A stretch of 64,000 bases of DNA from Prosopocoilus inquinatus. Lineage: Eukaryota; Arthropoda; Insecta; Coleoptera; Lucanidae. Under the pieces are notes generated by a model. The model was not told where the DNA came from. It worked only from the letters and a program-made list of their open reading frames with translations, and ran no database searches. Location of the stretch: the NCBI GenBank assembly GCA_036172665.1, contig CM069877.1, forward strand, positions 18,935,001 through 18,999,000. Direction: 5' to 3'. Position 1 is the stretch's first letter. Each line of letters starts with the position of its first letter. Of this stretch, positions 22,346 to 32,333 are shown one piece after another. Both the position numbers and the translations under genes were made by a program.

Positions 22346-23640
22346 ACGGGAAACTTGAAACAGTGTTGCGCAAAATTTGGACGTGGGAGAAAAAAGAAGA
22401 TGAAGATCACAAATTCGATAAATCTCGCTCATAATCAATCACCTTCGTATTTTATCGGCTCTGCTGTTTTTTCTTTTTAATTATGGTTTCAAGAAAAAAA
22501 ACTAAAGATTTCCATGGTACAGCTTGCTTGTAGAACGTCTTTTTAGTAGAGTATAAAAATCGAATAAAAAATAGATATACAGGATGTTATCGAATAAAAT
22601 GACAATAATTATACCACGTATAGACCACATTATAATATTACAATTTATCTACATATAAAACTCTTTCGTTCCTGAGGTATAACTTCCTAAAGACGTAAGT
22701 ACAAAGTTTTATTAATCTCAAACTTCAACTAAAGACGTAACTTGAAAAGAATAATTTTCTCAAATATATCTGGAACGGTTTGAGGTAGATCACTGAAATT
22801 TGACAAGTAGTATAAGTGAAATACAGGAATAGATATATCATACGGAAAATTGAGCATTTTTGACCAGTGGCGTAGATCTGGGGAAGTAGGTTATCATTTT
22901 AGTAAATAAGTTTCTTATTGTCACTTTTTAAAGAAAGCTGAAAAAAAAATTGAAAAGTACGAATAAAATTGCACTAGAAATGAACTAAGTTCCATCTTCG
23001 TCAGATTAATTGTTTTCGAGATAATTAGGTCGAAAGAAATTTCGAAAAGCTCTAACTTACCTTGAAAACATTAGATGGAATTTTATCTGTGTATTTTACA
23101 TGTCAGTGTGCAATACTTAATTGTTGCGTAGTTCTTTGTCTCAAAGTATGCTTTTAAAGTTGCTTTTATAAGTTATATCACAGAAACGAAAAGATTTTGT
23201 ATATACAGAGTGGGCCAATAGTGCGTATTCGGTAAATAGCGCCTATATTAATGGAGATTTTTAAAATCTGTTTTCGCTATTACTTACCTATGGTATAGAT
23301 GCATGATTTAAGATTAGTTACAATTATACAGAGTGTTCCGTGTGGCTGTGCCAGACCAAAGTTATGTTTTTTTTTTAATGGAACACACAGTATATTATAG
23401 TTTATTTCGATTCGTCTTTAAGAGTAGATAAATTTATTGTAAGGACATTACGTACCTAAATCTAATAGTTTTTGAGATATTGACATTGCAATGTAAAAAA
23501 AAATGGTATTATTTGATGTTTTACAGATTAGATGTTTATTAAAATTCGGCATTTAAATTTTACAGTAACATTACATAACATTCCATCTCGAATATATTCC
23601 TATTATTTTACGCAGGGAGAATTCATAACTCCGACCTTGA
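22346..23640. other. No recognisable gene
   Basis: AT-rich sequence. Fragments such as TATACAGAGTGTTCC hint at old transposon ends, but no element can be delimited. Confidence 0.45.
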
Positions 23641-23687
23641 ATTCCTGGCTTCCGGTTGGAACCGCGTCTCTCCTCGAATTTCTTCTA

Positions 23688-24473
23688 CTGCCGACGTTTC
23701 GTTCTCCATTGCAGAATAACTTCTTCAGGACTGCTGCTGCTGGTGGTGGTGCTGCTTCTGGTGGTCTTGCTGCTGCTTCTCGTAAGGTGTTGAGACTGAG
23801 TTGGTACGTCCGTTGTCGTGGTATTTATAGTGATCGGTGGGGGAAGCGGGGTGGAACGGTGGGCGGAGATTGGTCCGTTGGAGCGTGATGGGTCGTTGAT
23901 GAGATGTTTGCATGTATTGTGAAGGTAGAAGCCATTGTCACGGTTCCAGTTACGGGGATGTTTGAAAATTTCTATAGATTCACGGATTCTACGATTAAAG
24001 AAAGATGAGCGGGCTAGGAGTTTTGTGTCGGAAATTTGGATTTGGTGGCTGATTTCTAGTTTGTGTTCAGCTAGAGCGAAGCCAGTAGTTTGTAGTAGTC
24101 TGGTACAGCGTTCATGTTGAGAAACACGAGTGCTGACCGATCGTTTCCTCTCACCGATGTATACACGTCCACAAGAACACGGAATTCGATACACGCCTTC
24201 CGATTGTAAGGAAATACGGTCTTTTGTGGAGGGTAGGTATTTTGAAAGTTTAGTTACAGGTAAGTAAATGGATTTGATGTTTTGTCGTTTGAGGATTTTA
24301 GCTATTCGGTCCGTTATGGTGTGGATATAAGGTAGGTAAGCTGTAGCGACTGGCGGTGTATCAGTTTCAGGGCGCGGTGGAATTGGGGTGAGATGACGGG
24401 TAATGGACCTTTGAATGTCGTGTTTATTCTAATTGTTGTTGAGTAAGACATTTGCTCCGTGGTCTAGTTCAGT
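23688..24473 (-). pseudogene. Penelope-like linker and GIY-YIG endonuclease
   Basis: Continues the RT fragment after the hAT insertion. The linker ends in a KILKRQNIKSIYLPVTKLSK segment. The endonuclease follows: VYRIPCSCGRVYIGE carries the GIY-YIG strands, then RVSQHERCTR, ALAEHKLEISHQI and RRIRESIEIFKHPRN with the expected Arg, His and Glu positions. The tail is Ser/Thr-rich and ends near TKRRQ. At least one in-frame stop lies in the linker (about 24425-24432), so the element is dead. Confidence 0.87.
23691..23729 (-). ncRNA. Hammerhead-ribozyme-like motif at the Penelope 3' end
   Basis: On the minus strand: CTGAAGA box, a GTT..TTC/GAGAAC-type hairpin, then CGAAACGTC. This is the box order of the minimal hammerheads described in Penelope-like retroelements. 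Stem II is weak (one mismatch and one wobble). Confidence 0.5.
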
Positions 24474-24609
24474 CTGGAGTGCAGTGCCGGCTCAAGCAAA
24501 CTTGGCGCCCTAGGCGAATTAAGAGAATAGCGCCTCTGTAGACCAACTTTTGTAGGAGTTTTGTAATGATTAAAACAAACAAGTAAACAATCAAATTTTA
24601 ATTTTAAGT

Positions 24610-25719
24610 CTACATTTTCATTTTCCTTGCCTTGACTTTAGCAAAAGTAGAAACAATATCCTTTAAATCAAGTTCTTGTGCTATCTGTTGTTCTATCGAT
24701 AATGTAGCCAACCCAACAAGTCTATCTTGGCCCATGGTAGAACGCAGGTAAGTTTTTATTAATTTTAATTTAGAAAAACTACGCTCACCACTTGCCACAG
24801 ATACAGGAAGTGTCATCAAAACCCTTAAAACAGTGACTAGATTCGGTACGCTATCCACTAATTTATTTTTACAAATGTAATTTAGAACTTCCTGCGGGGT
24901 TGTATTTATTGGCATTCTTCTTGCAATAGCTTGCAATTCACTGCATAATTCAGTACCATCAATATCCTTAGAATTCCCGTGAGTCAGAAATCCTTCCTAC
25001 TTTAAACAGTTTTCCAAAATAGTTTTGGAAGATTTATATTGCAACTCATGAACGTTATAAAGATAACCAAATACAAAATTAACCTGTTTTATTTGATTAA
25101 ACCTCTCATCAATTGCATTTATTGCGGTATCAAGAACGGCAAAATAGAAATTAATTTTGAACTGATCTTTGACATCACAGATCGGCTCATCTTCCGATTC
25201 ATAACTAAATTGCTTTTTCTTTTTTCTTAAGCGGGTTGGTTCTACCTCTGGTGCAAATGATGCGGAAATGTTAATTTCTTCAGAAATGTCTTTTGCATCC
25301 ACCAACATTTTCTCAAATCCCGAATCACTTCTGCAGCCTTCGAGAAAGGTTTTTGTTTTTAGCAGTGCATTTGTAGCAGCGATTAGATCAATTTCCTTTG
25401 ATTGAAGTAGTTTACTTGTCAAATTTATTTCGAACAAAATATTATACCACACAACAAGAGATGCAATAAATTTAAAATCAGCAATTTTTTTTGCAATCGA
25501 CTGCGCCTCAATTCGCGTTTGATTTCCAGATGGTCCCGTCAGAGTATTATTTTCGTAAATATCCATGAGTGCATCATGTACATCAGCTAGTTGATATCTT
25601 AATGGTTTCAAGGCATCAATTCGACTCTCCCATCTTGTGTCGCTCAGTGGCTTGAGAGTTAGAGTAGGGACGTGTTTCAGTAGAATTTCCCAACGCTGAG
25701 TTGAAGCAGAGAAATATAC
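24610..25719 (-). pseudogene. hAT transposase, C-terminal 370 codons
   Basis: Resumes in frame after the Gypsy insertion (QRWEILLKH, LKPLSDTRWESRIDAL) and ends with the hAT dimerisation region: LPVSVASGERSFSKLKLIK and TMGQDRLVGLATLSIE, with the conserved catalytic-side Glu in SGERSFS. One in-frame TAG (24997-24999) interrupts it; the frame continues unchanged on both sides. Stop at 24610. Together with 38636-40072 the product would be about 848 residues. Confidence 0.9.
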
Positions 25720-25723
25720 ATAT

Positions 25724-26067
25724 TGTTACGTTTCTAGGGTTTATGTTTATTTATTTAAACGAATAAAACACTCGATAAAAACTTAACCGTAATTTAATAA
25801 AGCTTAAAAACTAATTTATTTGTAACAATTTATTTTCACACTAAAATCTAACTTCGACGATCGCTGTTCGAATTCGACTGCCTCGTGAGTCAACCCGGGG
25901 CGATTTTATATCATTTGCCGCCGTCTGGAACTCTCTATGCGGGAAGATTCCAGTCTGTTCGATGTGACCCCGGTGTAGGCCCCGGTGGCGTGATGGCCGA
26001 TGACGCACAACAGCGAACCGACCTCCTGACGCCCTCAGCGTGATGCAGCACTGAGCGGCTCGCCACA
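25724..26067 (-). repeat. Gypsy LTR 1 (3' LTR of copy A)
   Basis: 344 bp, TGTTACG to CGCCACA on the plus strand. Minus-strand TATAAAA at 25904-25910 and an AATAAA-type signal near its far end. The first 33 nt, read on the minus strand, encode the last residues of Pol. Confidence 0.95.
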
Positions 26068-29000
26068 CTGCCCCCTTCTTAAAAACGTTTCGTCTCGAAA
26101 TGTTCCTGGTGATAGTCTTGAAGGAGGATGTCGGAATCTACAAGCTGGCCCATTCTTGCAATTTCCCGTCTGGAAGAAGTAGCAGTCTACGGTTTTGCTG
26201 TTGCTGACTGTTGCCTGTGGGTGATGGCTGCAGACTAGGACTTCAATTCCCGTTCTGTGGAAGATGACTTCCAGCATGCTTCGTATTACTCTCCAGTCTA
26301 GTCCGTCCAATCCGCAGCCCAATTTGGGGATGGCCAACTTCATCTGATGGTTCTCTATTAGCTGTCTCCTCAGGCTATATAGGGCTCTCCACATACTTTG
26401 ATAGTCAGGTTTACCGCTTGATGTCTTCTTAGTGACTAAATAATGCACGTGGCGCCTCCGATCTGCCGTCGAATCAATGATCTGCAAGCTCTTGCCTACC
26501 ATGGGATGCTGTCTTCGTAGCTCCTCGATTTGGCCAAATTTCTTCCTAAACACCTGAGCGATTCCTTTGGACATTTTCAGGTCTTCTGCTACGCAGTGGG
26601 CCAGACTGTACTCCAGTGGCACTTTAAAGAGATCTTGTTGCTTCTCCGTGGTCACTCCAAACCGTGCCTTGCTTCCTTCGGCGTGATGAGACATGAAGGT
26701 TTCGAAGTTCACTTCGGAAACTTGCGCCCTTTGTACTGTCCCTTCATCTGCTTCTCTATGGTAAGGGGCTATCCGGTTGAAGTGGATTACTTTGGGTTTG
26801 CCATGGGGGACCTTCTTGATGCGGTAAACGACGTCGTTGATCCGTTTCATCACTTTGTAAGGACCTTCCCAAGAGGTCTGTAATTTTGGGGAGAGGCCTC
26901 GACGTCTTTGGGGGTTATAAAGCCAGACCAGTGCTCCAGGTTGGTATCCCCCGTGTTGAGCGTTGATGTCATAGTGCTCCTTCATCCGATCGCTGGCCGT
27001 CTGTATATTGTGACGCACTTGGTTGTGGATATCATCCATTTTCCTGCGTAATTTGCTCACGTAATCTTCGTCGGCAGAGACTTCGCCAGGCTTCACACCA
27101 AACTTCAGGTCGCAGGGCAGTCTCGGCTCTCGCCCGAATACCACTTTCGCGGGAGTCTCCCCTGTTGTCTCATGAACAGATGAGCGGTATGCCATTAGAA
27201 ACAGGGGGATGTACGTGTCCCAGTCCCTCTGATGATTGGAAACGACCTTGGACAAATGTCGGTTGATGGTTCTATTGAACCTTTCCACCATTCCGTCCGA
27301 CTGTGGGTGGAGTGCAGTTGTTCTAGTTTTTCGTACGCCGAGCAGAGTACACACGTTCTTGAACAAGGCCGATTCAAAGTTCCTTCCTTGGTCTGAATGC
27401 AGTTCCATAGGTGCACCATACCGACTGATCCATTCCCTGACAAGGACTTCCGCAATAGTGACCGCCTCTTGGTTAGGTAGGGCGTAAGCTTCAACCCACT
27501 TACTAAAGTAGTCCATTACCACGACGATGTACTTGTTTCCACCATTCGTTTCTGGAAACGGGCCGGCTACATCGATGGCAACTCTCTCAAAAGGACTTCC
27601 CACGTTGTACTGTCTCATGGGAGCCTTACCCCGCCTGTGGGGGCCGTTACTGGCTGCGCAGACTGAACACTTTCTGCACCAATCCTTCACGTCTTCCTTG
27701 CAGTTCACCCAGTAAAATCTTTCGCGCACCTTCTCCATAGTCTTCTTAACTCCCAGATGCCCTCCCGAAGTTCCATCGTGAAGTTCCCTCAGAACTTCTG
27801 GCACCCTATTCTTGGGGATTAGTAACTGTGTCTTCTCTTCCATGCCTTCTGGATTCTCCATGCTTCGTCTCAGAAGACCACGATCCAACACTATGGAGTC
27901 CCACTGCGCCCAGTACGATTTTACGGACGGTGCACATGGTGCTACCTCTTCCCAGGTAGGCCTCGCGTCCCTGCTTTTCCACTCTAGCACTAATTTCAAA
28001 TCCGGGTCGTTCTCCTGGTCTCTTCGCAGTTCTTCGGCTTGCCATTTGTCGTCAACAATGGCAGTCCTCGCAGTCGTGGCTACTTTCTCGTCCAAACGAC
28101 TACAGTGCTTACAGTCTTCGGCACAGGGTCTTCTCGACAAAGCATCGGCATTTCGATGGCTAGTTCCTGCCCGATGCTGAATTTCAAAATCGTACTCCTG
28201 AAGTCGTTCGATCCATCGTGCAACTTGCCCTTCTGGGTTCTTGAAACGGAGAAGCCATTTTAGAGCGGCGTGGTCGGTCCTCAGCAGGAAGCGTCTACCA
28301 TACAAGTACTTGTAGAAGTGTTCTATCGTTTTTACGACGGCTAGCAATTCCCTTCTTGTGACGCAATAGTTTCGTTCCGGCTTTGATAGGACTTTACTGA
28401 AGTAGCCGATCACCTTCTCTTGCCCCTCTTGTATCTGGGAGAGTACGCCACCAATCCCAACGTTGCTAGCATCTGTGTCCACGACGAATTTGCCTTCCGG
28501 GAGAGGATAACTCAAAATAGGAGCACTAATCAAGTACTGCTTTAGTTGTTCAAAGCCAATTTGACACTGTTGGTCCCATTCAAATGGACGACCTTCTTCA
28601 GTGAGTTTTGTTAACGGCTTAGCAATGTCTGCAAATCCACGAACGTAGCGCCGATAGTAAGTGCACAGGCCAAGGAAACTCCTTATTTGGTGTTTATTTC
28701 TGGGAGTTGGCCAGTCTTTCACCACCTGAATCTTCACAGGGTCCACAGCGATTCCATTTCCATTAACAATGTGCCCCAGGTAATTCACTTCCTTCTGGAA
28801 CAGGTGACACTTCTTGAGGCTAAGCTTTAGTCCAGCTCCGCGAAGCCGCTGGAATACTCCTTCCAGGTTCCTTAGGTGGTCGTCGAACGTCTTTCCCACG
28901 ACAATTATGTCGTCAAGGTACACCATGCACGTTGTCCAGGACAGACCTTTCAGAACCGTCTCCATTAACCTCTCGAATGTCGCTGGGGCATTACATAATC

Positions 29001-30387
29001 CGAATGGCATCACTGTGAACTGCCACAGACCCATACCAATGGAAAACGCCGTCTTTTCTCGATCTTCGGGCGCCAGCTCCACTTGCCAATATCCACTCTT
29101 TAAGTCCAAAGTTGAGAAGATCTTTGAGCCGGCCAGGGTGTCCAGGGTATCATCAATCCGTGGCAGGGGATAGCTGTCCTTTTTGGTGACATTATTGAGT
29201 AACCGGTAGTCTACACAGAACCTGGTGGACCCATCCTTTTTCTTCACAAGCACTACTGGTGACGCCCACGGGCTGCTTGATGGTTCTATTACATTATCCT
29301 TTTCCATCTCGCGAATAATGCGTTCCGCTTCCTCACGCTTCGCCAACGGTAATCGCCTTGGAGCTTGACGGATAGGTCTTTCTTCTCCAGTCTCTATTTT
29401 GTGTTTTACATCAGTTCTTCCCTTGGATCCATTTTCTACCTCAAATACATCTTGATAGCGGCCGATCAGATTCTTTGCTTTTGTCTTCTGGTCTGGAGTC
29501 AATTCCTGGGCTGTTGACATAACCATTTCCCATAATTTCTTTGGGACTTTCGCTTCTGGCACGTTTGCTTCAAGGTGGCGGGAGATGGAGGACACCATGG
29601 TGCAGCTTCCCAAGATTGTTCCTTTCTTGATATTGACGGAGAAACAATTGACGTTCATCAGGCGGACAGGTACTTCCTTCTTCGCCGTCAACAACATTTT
29701 CCCAACGAGGACTCCTCTTCCAATCCTTTGATCATCAGTATTAGGTTCAACCATAATGACTTGCCCATCTTGAAAAACACCGTCCAGTTTTGCGTCGACG
29801 ATAACCTCAGTCCTGCTGGATAATACGTCTTCAGCGAGGACTACTCGAGCGGCCACGTCCCCTCGTTGATGTAGAACCAACTCCTCATTATTGACCACCA
29901 TCACGCCACGCTTTAAGTCCAATTGGAACCCGTGGGCACACATGACGTCCATGCCCAAAATTGCCTCGTCCTCTATATCTGCCACCAGTGCACGGTGTTT
30001 TATTGGAGTTGAACCAATGGTGATGATAACCTCTACTTCACCGTGGACAGTTGCTGATGTTCCAGTTGCAGTTTTCAGTTTCCACTTGGTCGGCTCGGTG
30101 CGTCCAGATGACTTAATGACGTCGGGTCTTAGGATGGTCTTCGTCGTACCCGTATCCAACAACATGGTGTGAGGAATGTCATCAATGGTGACATCCACGA
30201 AGACACTGCTGGTTAACTGCCGTAGGGATATTACTTGTTTGGCTTTCGTCTTTGGGGGCCTTTGAATACGGGTCGACGTTTGCCCCTCTGCACCGACCCG
30301 GCTTAGTTTAACTGTGGCTTCCTTGGATCCTGTCTGGGCTTTGGACATCGCCTGCGAACATGTCCTTCCTCCTGGCAATTCCAACAC
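26035..30387 (-). CDS. pol: Gypsy Pol with C-terminal macro domain and CCCH finger (copy A)
   Basis: An intact 1450-codon frame, entered by -1 frameshift from gag; it has no ATG of its own at the start. Domains by residue: aspartic protease with LLDTG (76-80) and ILGMDVM; RT with LPLPRIDD, the MPFGLCNAPATF block and YLDD (490-493); RNase H starting VVDTDASN (635-642); integrase with an HHCC finger (H870, H877, C904, C907) and D939, D999, E1035; a GPY/F-type module (SWEGPYKV). Then about 1255-1390 is a macro domain of the TARG1/OARD1 type: EYSLAHCVAEDLKMSKGIAQ, VTKK with K1320, and LGCGLD with D1361, the positions of the catalytic Lys and Asp of human TARG1. A C-x7-C-x5-C-x3-H finger follows (C1402, C1410, C1416, H1420). 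Pol ends 33 nt inside the LTR. Relative to copy B, one or two codons are missing near residues 188 and 327. Confidence 0.95.
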   Translation of the reverse strand: MLELPGGRTCSQAMSKAQTGSKEATVKLSRVGAEGQTSTRIQRPPKTKAKQVISLRQLTSSVFVDVTIDDIPHTMLLDTGTTKTILRPDVIKSSGRTEPTKWKLKTATGTSATVHGEVEVIITIGSTPIKHRALVADIEDEAILGMDVMCAHGFQLDLKRGVMVVNNEELVLHQRGDVAARVVLAEDVLSSRTEVIVDAKLDGVFQDGQVIMVEPNTDDQRIGRGVLVGKMLLTAKKEVPVRLMNVNCFSVNIKKGTILGSCTMVSSISRHLEANVPEAKVPKKLWEMVMSTAQELTPDQKTKAKNLIGRYQDVFEVENGSKGRTDVKHKIETGEERPIRQAPRRLPLAKREEAERIIREMEKDNVIEPSSSPWASPVVLVKKKDGSTRFCVDYRLLNNVTKKDSYPLPRIDDTLDTLAGSKIFSTLDLKSGYWQVELAPEDREKTAFSIGMGLWQFTVMPFGLCNAPATFERLMETVLKGLSWTTCMVYLDDIIVVGKTFDDHLRNLEGVFQRLRGAGLKLSLKKCHLFQKEVNYLGHIVNGNGIAVDPVKIQVVKDWPTPRNKHQIRSFLGLCTYYRRYVRGFADIAKPLTKLTEEGRPFEWDQQCQIGFEQLKQYLISAPILSYPLPEGKFVVDTDASNVGIGGVLSQIQEGQEKVIGYFSKVLSKPERNYCVTRRELLAVVKTIEHFYKYLYGRRFLLRTDHAALKWLLRFKNPEGQVARWIERLQEYDFEIQHRAGTSHRNADALSRRPCAEDCKHCSRLDEKVATTARTAIVDDKWQAEELRRDQENDPDLKLVLEWKSRDARPTWEEVAPCAPSVKSYWAQWDSIVLDRGLLRRSMENPEGMEEKTQLLIPKNRVPEVLRELHDGTSGGHLGVKKTMEKVRERFYWVNCKEDVKDWCRKCSVCAASNGPHRRGKAPMRQYNVGSPFERVAIDVAGPFPETNGGNKYIVVVMDYFSKWVEAYALPNQEAVTIAEVLVREWISRYGAPMELHSDQGRNFESALFKNVCTLLGVRKTRTTALHPQSDGMVERFNRTINRHLSKVVSNHQRDWDTYIPLFLMAYRSSVHETTGETPAKVVFGREPRLPCDLKFGVKPGEVSADEDYVSKLRRKMDDIHNQVRHNIQTASDRMKEHYDINAQHGGYQPGALVWLYNPQRRRGLSPKLQTSWEGPYKVMKRINDVVYRIKKVPHGKPKVIHFNRIAPYHREADEGTVQRAQVSEVNFETFMSHHAEGSKARFGVTTEKQQDLFKVPLEYSLAHCVAEDLKMSKGIAQVFRKKFGQIEELRRQHPMVGKSLQIIDSTADRRRHVHYLVTKKTSSGKPDYQSMWRALYSLRRQLIENHQMKLAIPKLGCGLDGLDWRVIRSMLEVIFHRTGIEVLVCSHHPQATVSNSKTVDCYFFQTGNCKNGPACRFRHPPSRLSPGTFRDETFLRRGQCGEPLSAASR
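30269..30312 (-). promoter_or_regulatory. -1 ribosomal frameshift signal between gag and pol (copy A)
   Basis: In the gag frame the codons read CAG TTA AAC TAA, so GTTAAAC (30312-30306) sits directly before the stop. A one-base slip gives GTT AAA CTA, which is the pol frame. Five nt after the heptamer a stem of 7 perfect pairs (CGGGTCG / CGACCCG, 30300-30294 with 30275-30269) closes an 18-nt loop. Heptamer, spacer and stem match the standard -1 signal. Confidence 0.85.
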
Positions 30388-31892
30388 ACCAGCGGCTTCT
30401 TCTGCTTGAAGACCTGTTCCACAATGCGGCGAACATCCTCGGCGGTGGTATACTCCCTGGGTCGCTCCTTTATAGCAGATCCCACCTTGGCGTTAGCGGA
30501 TTCTTCCTCTTCTTCCTCTTGGAAGTCCATAGCCGCTCGCACCTTGACATGCCCTCTTGAGACTCGTCTCGCCGCTTCAAATTCCAAGGCATAAGCCAAT
30601 GCGTTCTTGGACGTCTTCGGATGGGTCATTCTCAATGCCTGCTGGTTGTCTGGGTCACGGATTCCATCTATGAAGGTCTGCACCGTCAAACATTTGAGAA
30701 ATTCAACAGGAGCTGTGGGATATGCCAACTGGGCCAGACGCGCAACCTCTGCTTCGAATTCCTGAAGACTTTCTCCGGATTTCTGACAGCGATTCCTCAA
30801 CTGCGCATGGTATACCTCGGTCAGATGGGCCTGTCCGTAACGCATTTCCATCCTATTCACCAGCTTGTCGAAGTCTTCTTGTTCCTCTGGCGACATCGTC
30901 TGTAGCACATCGATAGCGTCCCCTCTCAAGGCCACAATTAACGAAGTGGCTTTTTCGCTGGCCGTCCATCTGTTTGCCTTTGCTGCTGCTTCGAACTGTT
31001 TGAAGTAGTTGGGCCAAGAAGACTTTCCATCGAACGTCGGTGGTTTTATCTTTAATTTCGAATTTTCTGCTGGTCCTTCCACAATTCGGGTTTCATTATT
31101 TTCTAGTACTTCTACTGGTGGCTGATCCCCGAACACTCGCAACCCCGCCATGATTTGTTCCAGATTTTTGATTTTGTTATCCTGCTGGAATATTATTTCT
31201 TCCACATTTTCTTGCAGGTTTCTTGTTTCTTCCGATATTTTTACCACTAGTTTATCTTCGAGTCCTTTCGTCTGTTCTAGAAATTCACCCTTCAAATTTC
31301 CGGACTGTTCTAGAAGTTTCTCGTCGAAATTTCTGGATTGCTCTAGAAATTTCTCGTCTAAGTCTCTAGATTGTTCCAACAATTTATTTTGTAATTTGTC
31401 GAAATTTCCAGATTGTTCTAGAAGCTTCTCCTCTAAATTTCTGGATTGTTCTTGAAGCTTCTGTAAATTTCCAGACTGTTCTTGAAACTTCTCGTCCAAA
31501 TTTCTGGATTGTTCTCGAAGTTCTTCCTTGAAATTTCCAGATTGTTCTAGAAGCTTATCCTCTAAATTTCTGGATTGTTCTCTAAGCTTCTCTAAATTTC
31601 CAGACTGTTCTAGAAACTTCTCGTCCAAATTTCTGGATTGTTCTCGAAGTTCGTCCTTGAAATTTCTGGATTGTTCTCGAAGTTCATCTTTCAAGATTTT
31701 ATTAAAATCGACGGGACCACACGAAATTTCAAAAAGGAAGGTCTCTGGATCTTCACCAGCTGTCAACAAATCGGATCGGAGACTCTGTTGAAGTGCACCT
31801 TTCAAACCACAGGTTTCTAACTCTCGTTCTTCCAATTCGGTTTTTAATTCGGCCACTTTTAAGTCTTTCAACAACACTTTTCTCGTAGCCAT
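30303..31892 (-). CDS. gag: Gypsy Gag with coiled-coil repeats (copy A)
   Basis: 529 residues from ATG 31892. An N-terminal alpha-helical part is followed, about residues 60-230, by many degenerate 11-18-residue repeats of the type LREQSRNLDEKFLEQSGN, predicted coiled coil. The capsid-like region starts about PPTFDGKSSWPNYFKQF and includes QTFIDGIRDPDNQQAL. A CCHC zinc knuckle (C503, C506, H511, C516) lies close to the end and would bind genomic RNA. Gag should form the cytoplasmic particle. The frame is intact. Its stop (30303-30305) lies directly after the slippery heptamer GTTAAAC. Confidence 0.95.
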   Translation of the reverse strand: MATRKVLLKDLKVAELKTELEERELETCGLKGALQQSLRSDLLTAGEDPETFLFEISCGPVDFNKILKDELREQSRNFKDELREQSRNLDEKFLEQSGNLEKLREQSRNLEDKLLEQSGNFKEELREQSRNLDEKFQEQSGNLQKLQEQSRNLEEKLLEQSGNFDKLQNKLLEQSRDLDEKFLEQSRNFDEKLLEQSGNLKGEFLEQTKGLEDKLVVKISEETRNLQENVEEIIFQQDNKIKNLEQIMAGLRVFGDQPPVEVLENNETRIVEGPAENSKLKIKPPTFDGKSSWPNYFKQFEAAAKANRWTASEKATSLIVALRGDAIDVLQTMSPEEQEDFDKLVNRMEMRYGQAHLTEVYHAQLRNRCQKSGESLQEFEAEVARLAQLAYPTAPVEFLKCLTVQTFIDGIRDPDNQQALRMTHPKTSKNALAYALEFEAARRVSRGHVKVRAAMDFQEEEEEESANAKVGSAIKERPREYTTAEDVRRIVEQVFKQKKPLVCWNCQEEGHVRRRCPKPRQDPRKPQLN

Positions 31893-31989
31893 TGTTTTTT
31901 TCCGATACTGTACTTATTTAATAATCTGATTAAATTTAATTTACTTTAAATTATTTATTTATTTGCACAAACCCGCACACCGACACCAC

Positions 31990-32333
31990 TGATACGTTTC
32001 TAGGGTTTGAGTTTATTTATTTAAACGAATAAAACACTCGATAAAAACTTAACCGTAATTTAATAAAGCTTAAAAACTAATTTATTTGTAATAATTTATT
32101 TTCACACTAAAATCTAACTTCGACGTTCGCTGTTCGAATTCGACTGACTGGTGAGTCAACCCGGGGCGATTTTATATCATTCGCCGCCGTCTGGAACTCT
32201 CTATGCGGGAAGATTCCAGTCTGTTCGATGTGACCCCGGTGTAGGCCCCGGTGGCGTGATGGCCGATGACGCACAACAGCGAACCGACCTCCTGACGCCC
32301 TCAGCGTGACGCAGCACTGAGCGGCTCGCCACA
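31990..32333 (-). repeat. Gypsy LTR 2 (shared middle LTR)
   Basis: 344 bp, TGATACG to CGCCACA; acts as 3' LTR of copy B and 5' LTR of copy A. The third base differs from the other LTRs. TATAAAA at 32170-32176 on the minus strand. Confidence 0.95.

Noticed and set aside
28814..29173. Plus-strand open frames across the Gypsy pol (for example 28814-29173 and 35080-35439)
   Set aside because: Antisense shadows of the conserved pol frame in both copies.
31258..31720. Regular spacing of similar units suggesting a CRISPR-like array
   Set aside because: Units are contiguous, vary gradually and encode Gag coiled-coil repeats in frame; the context is a eukaryotic retrotransposon.
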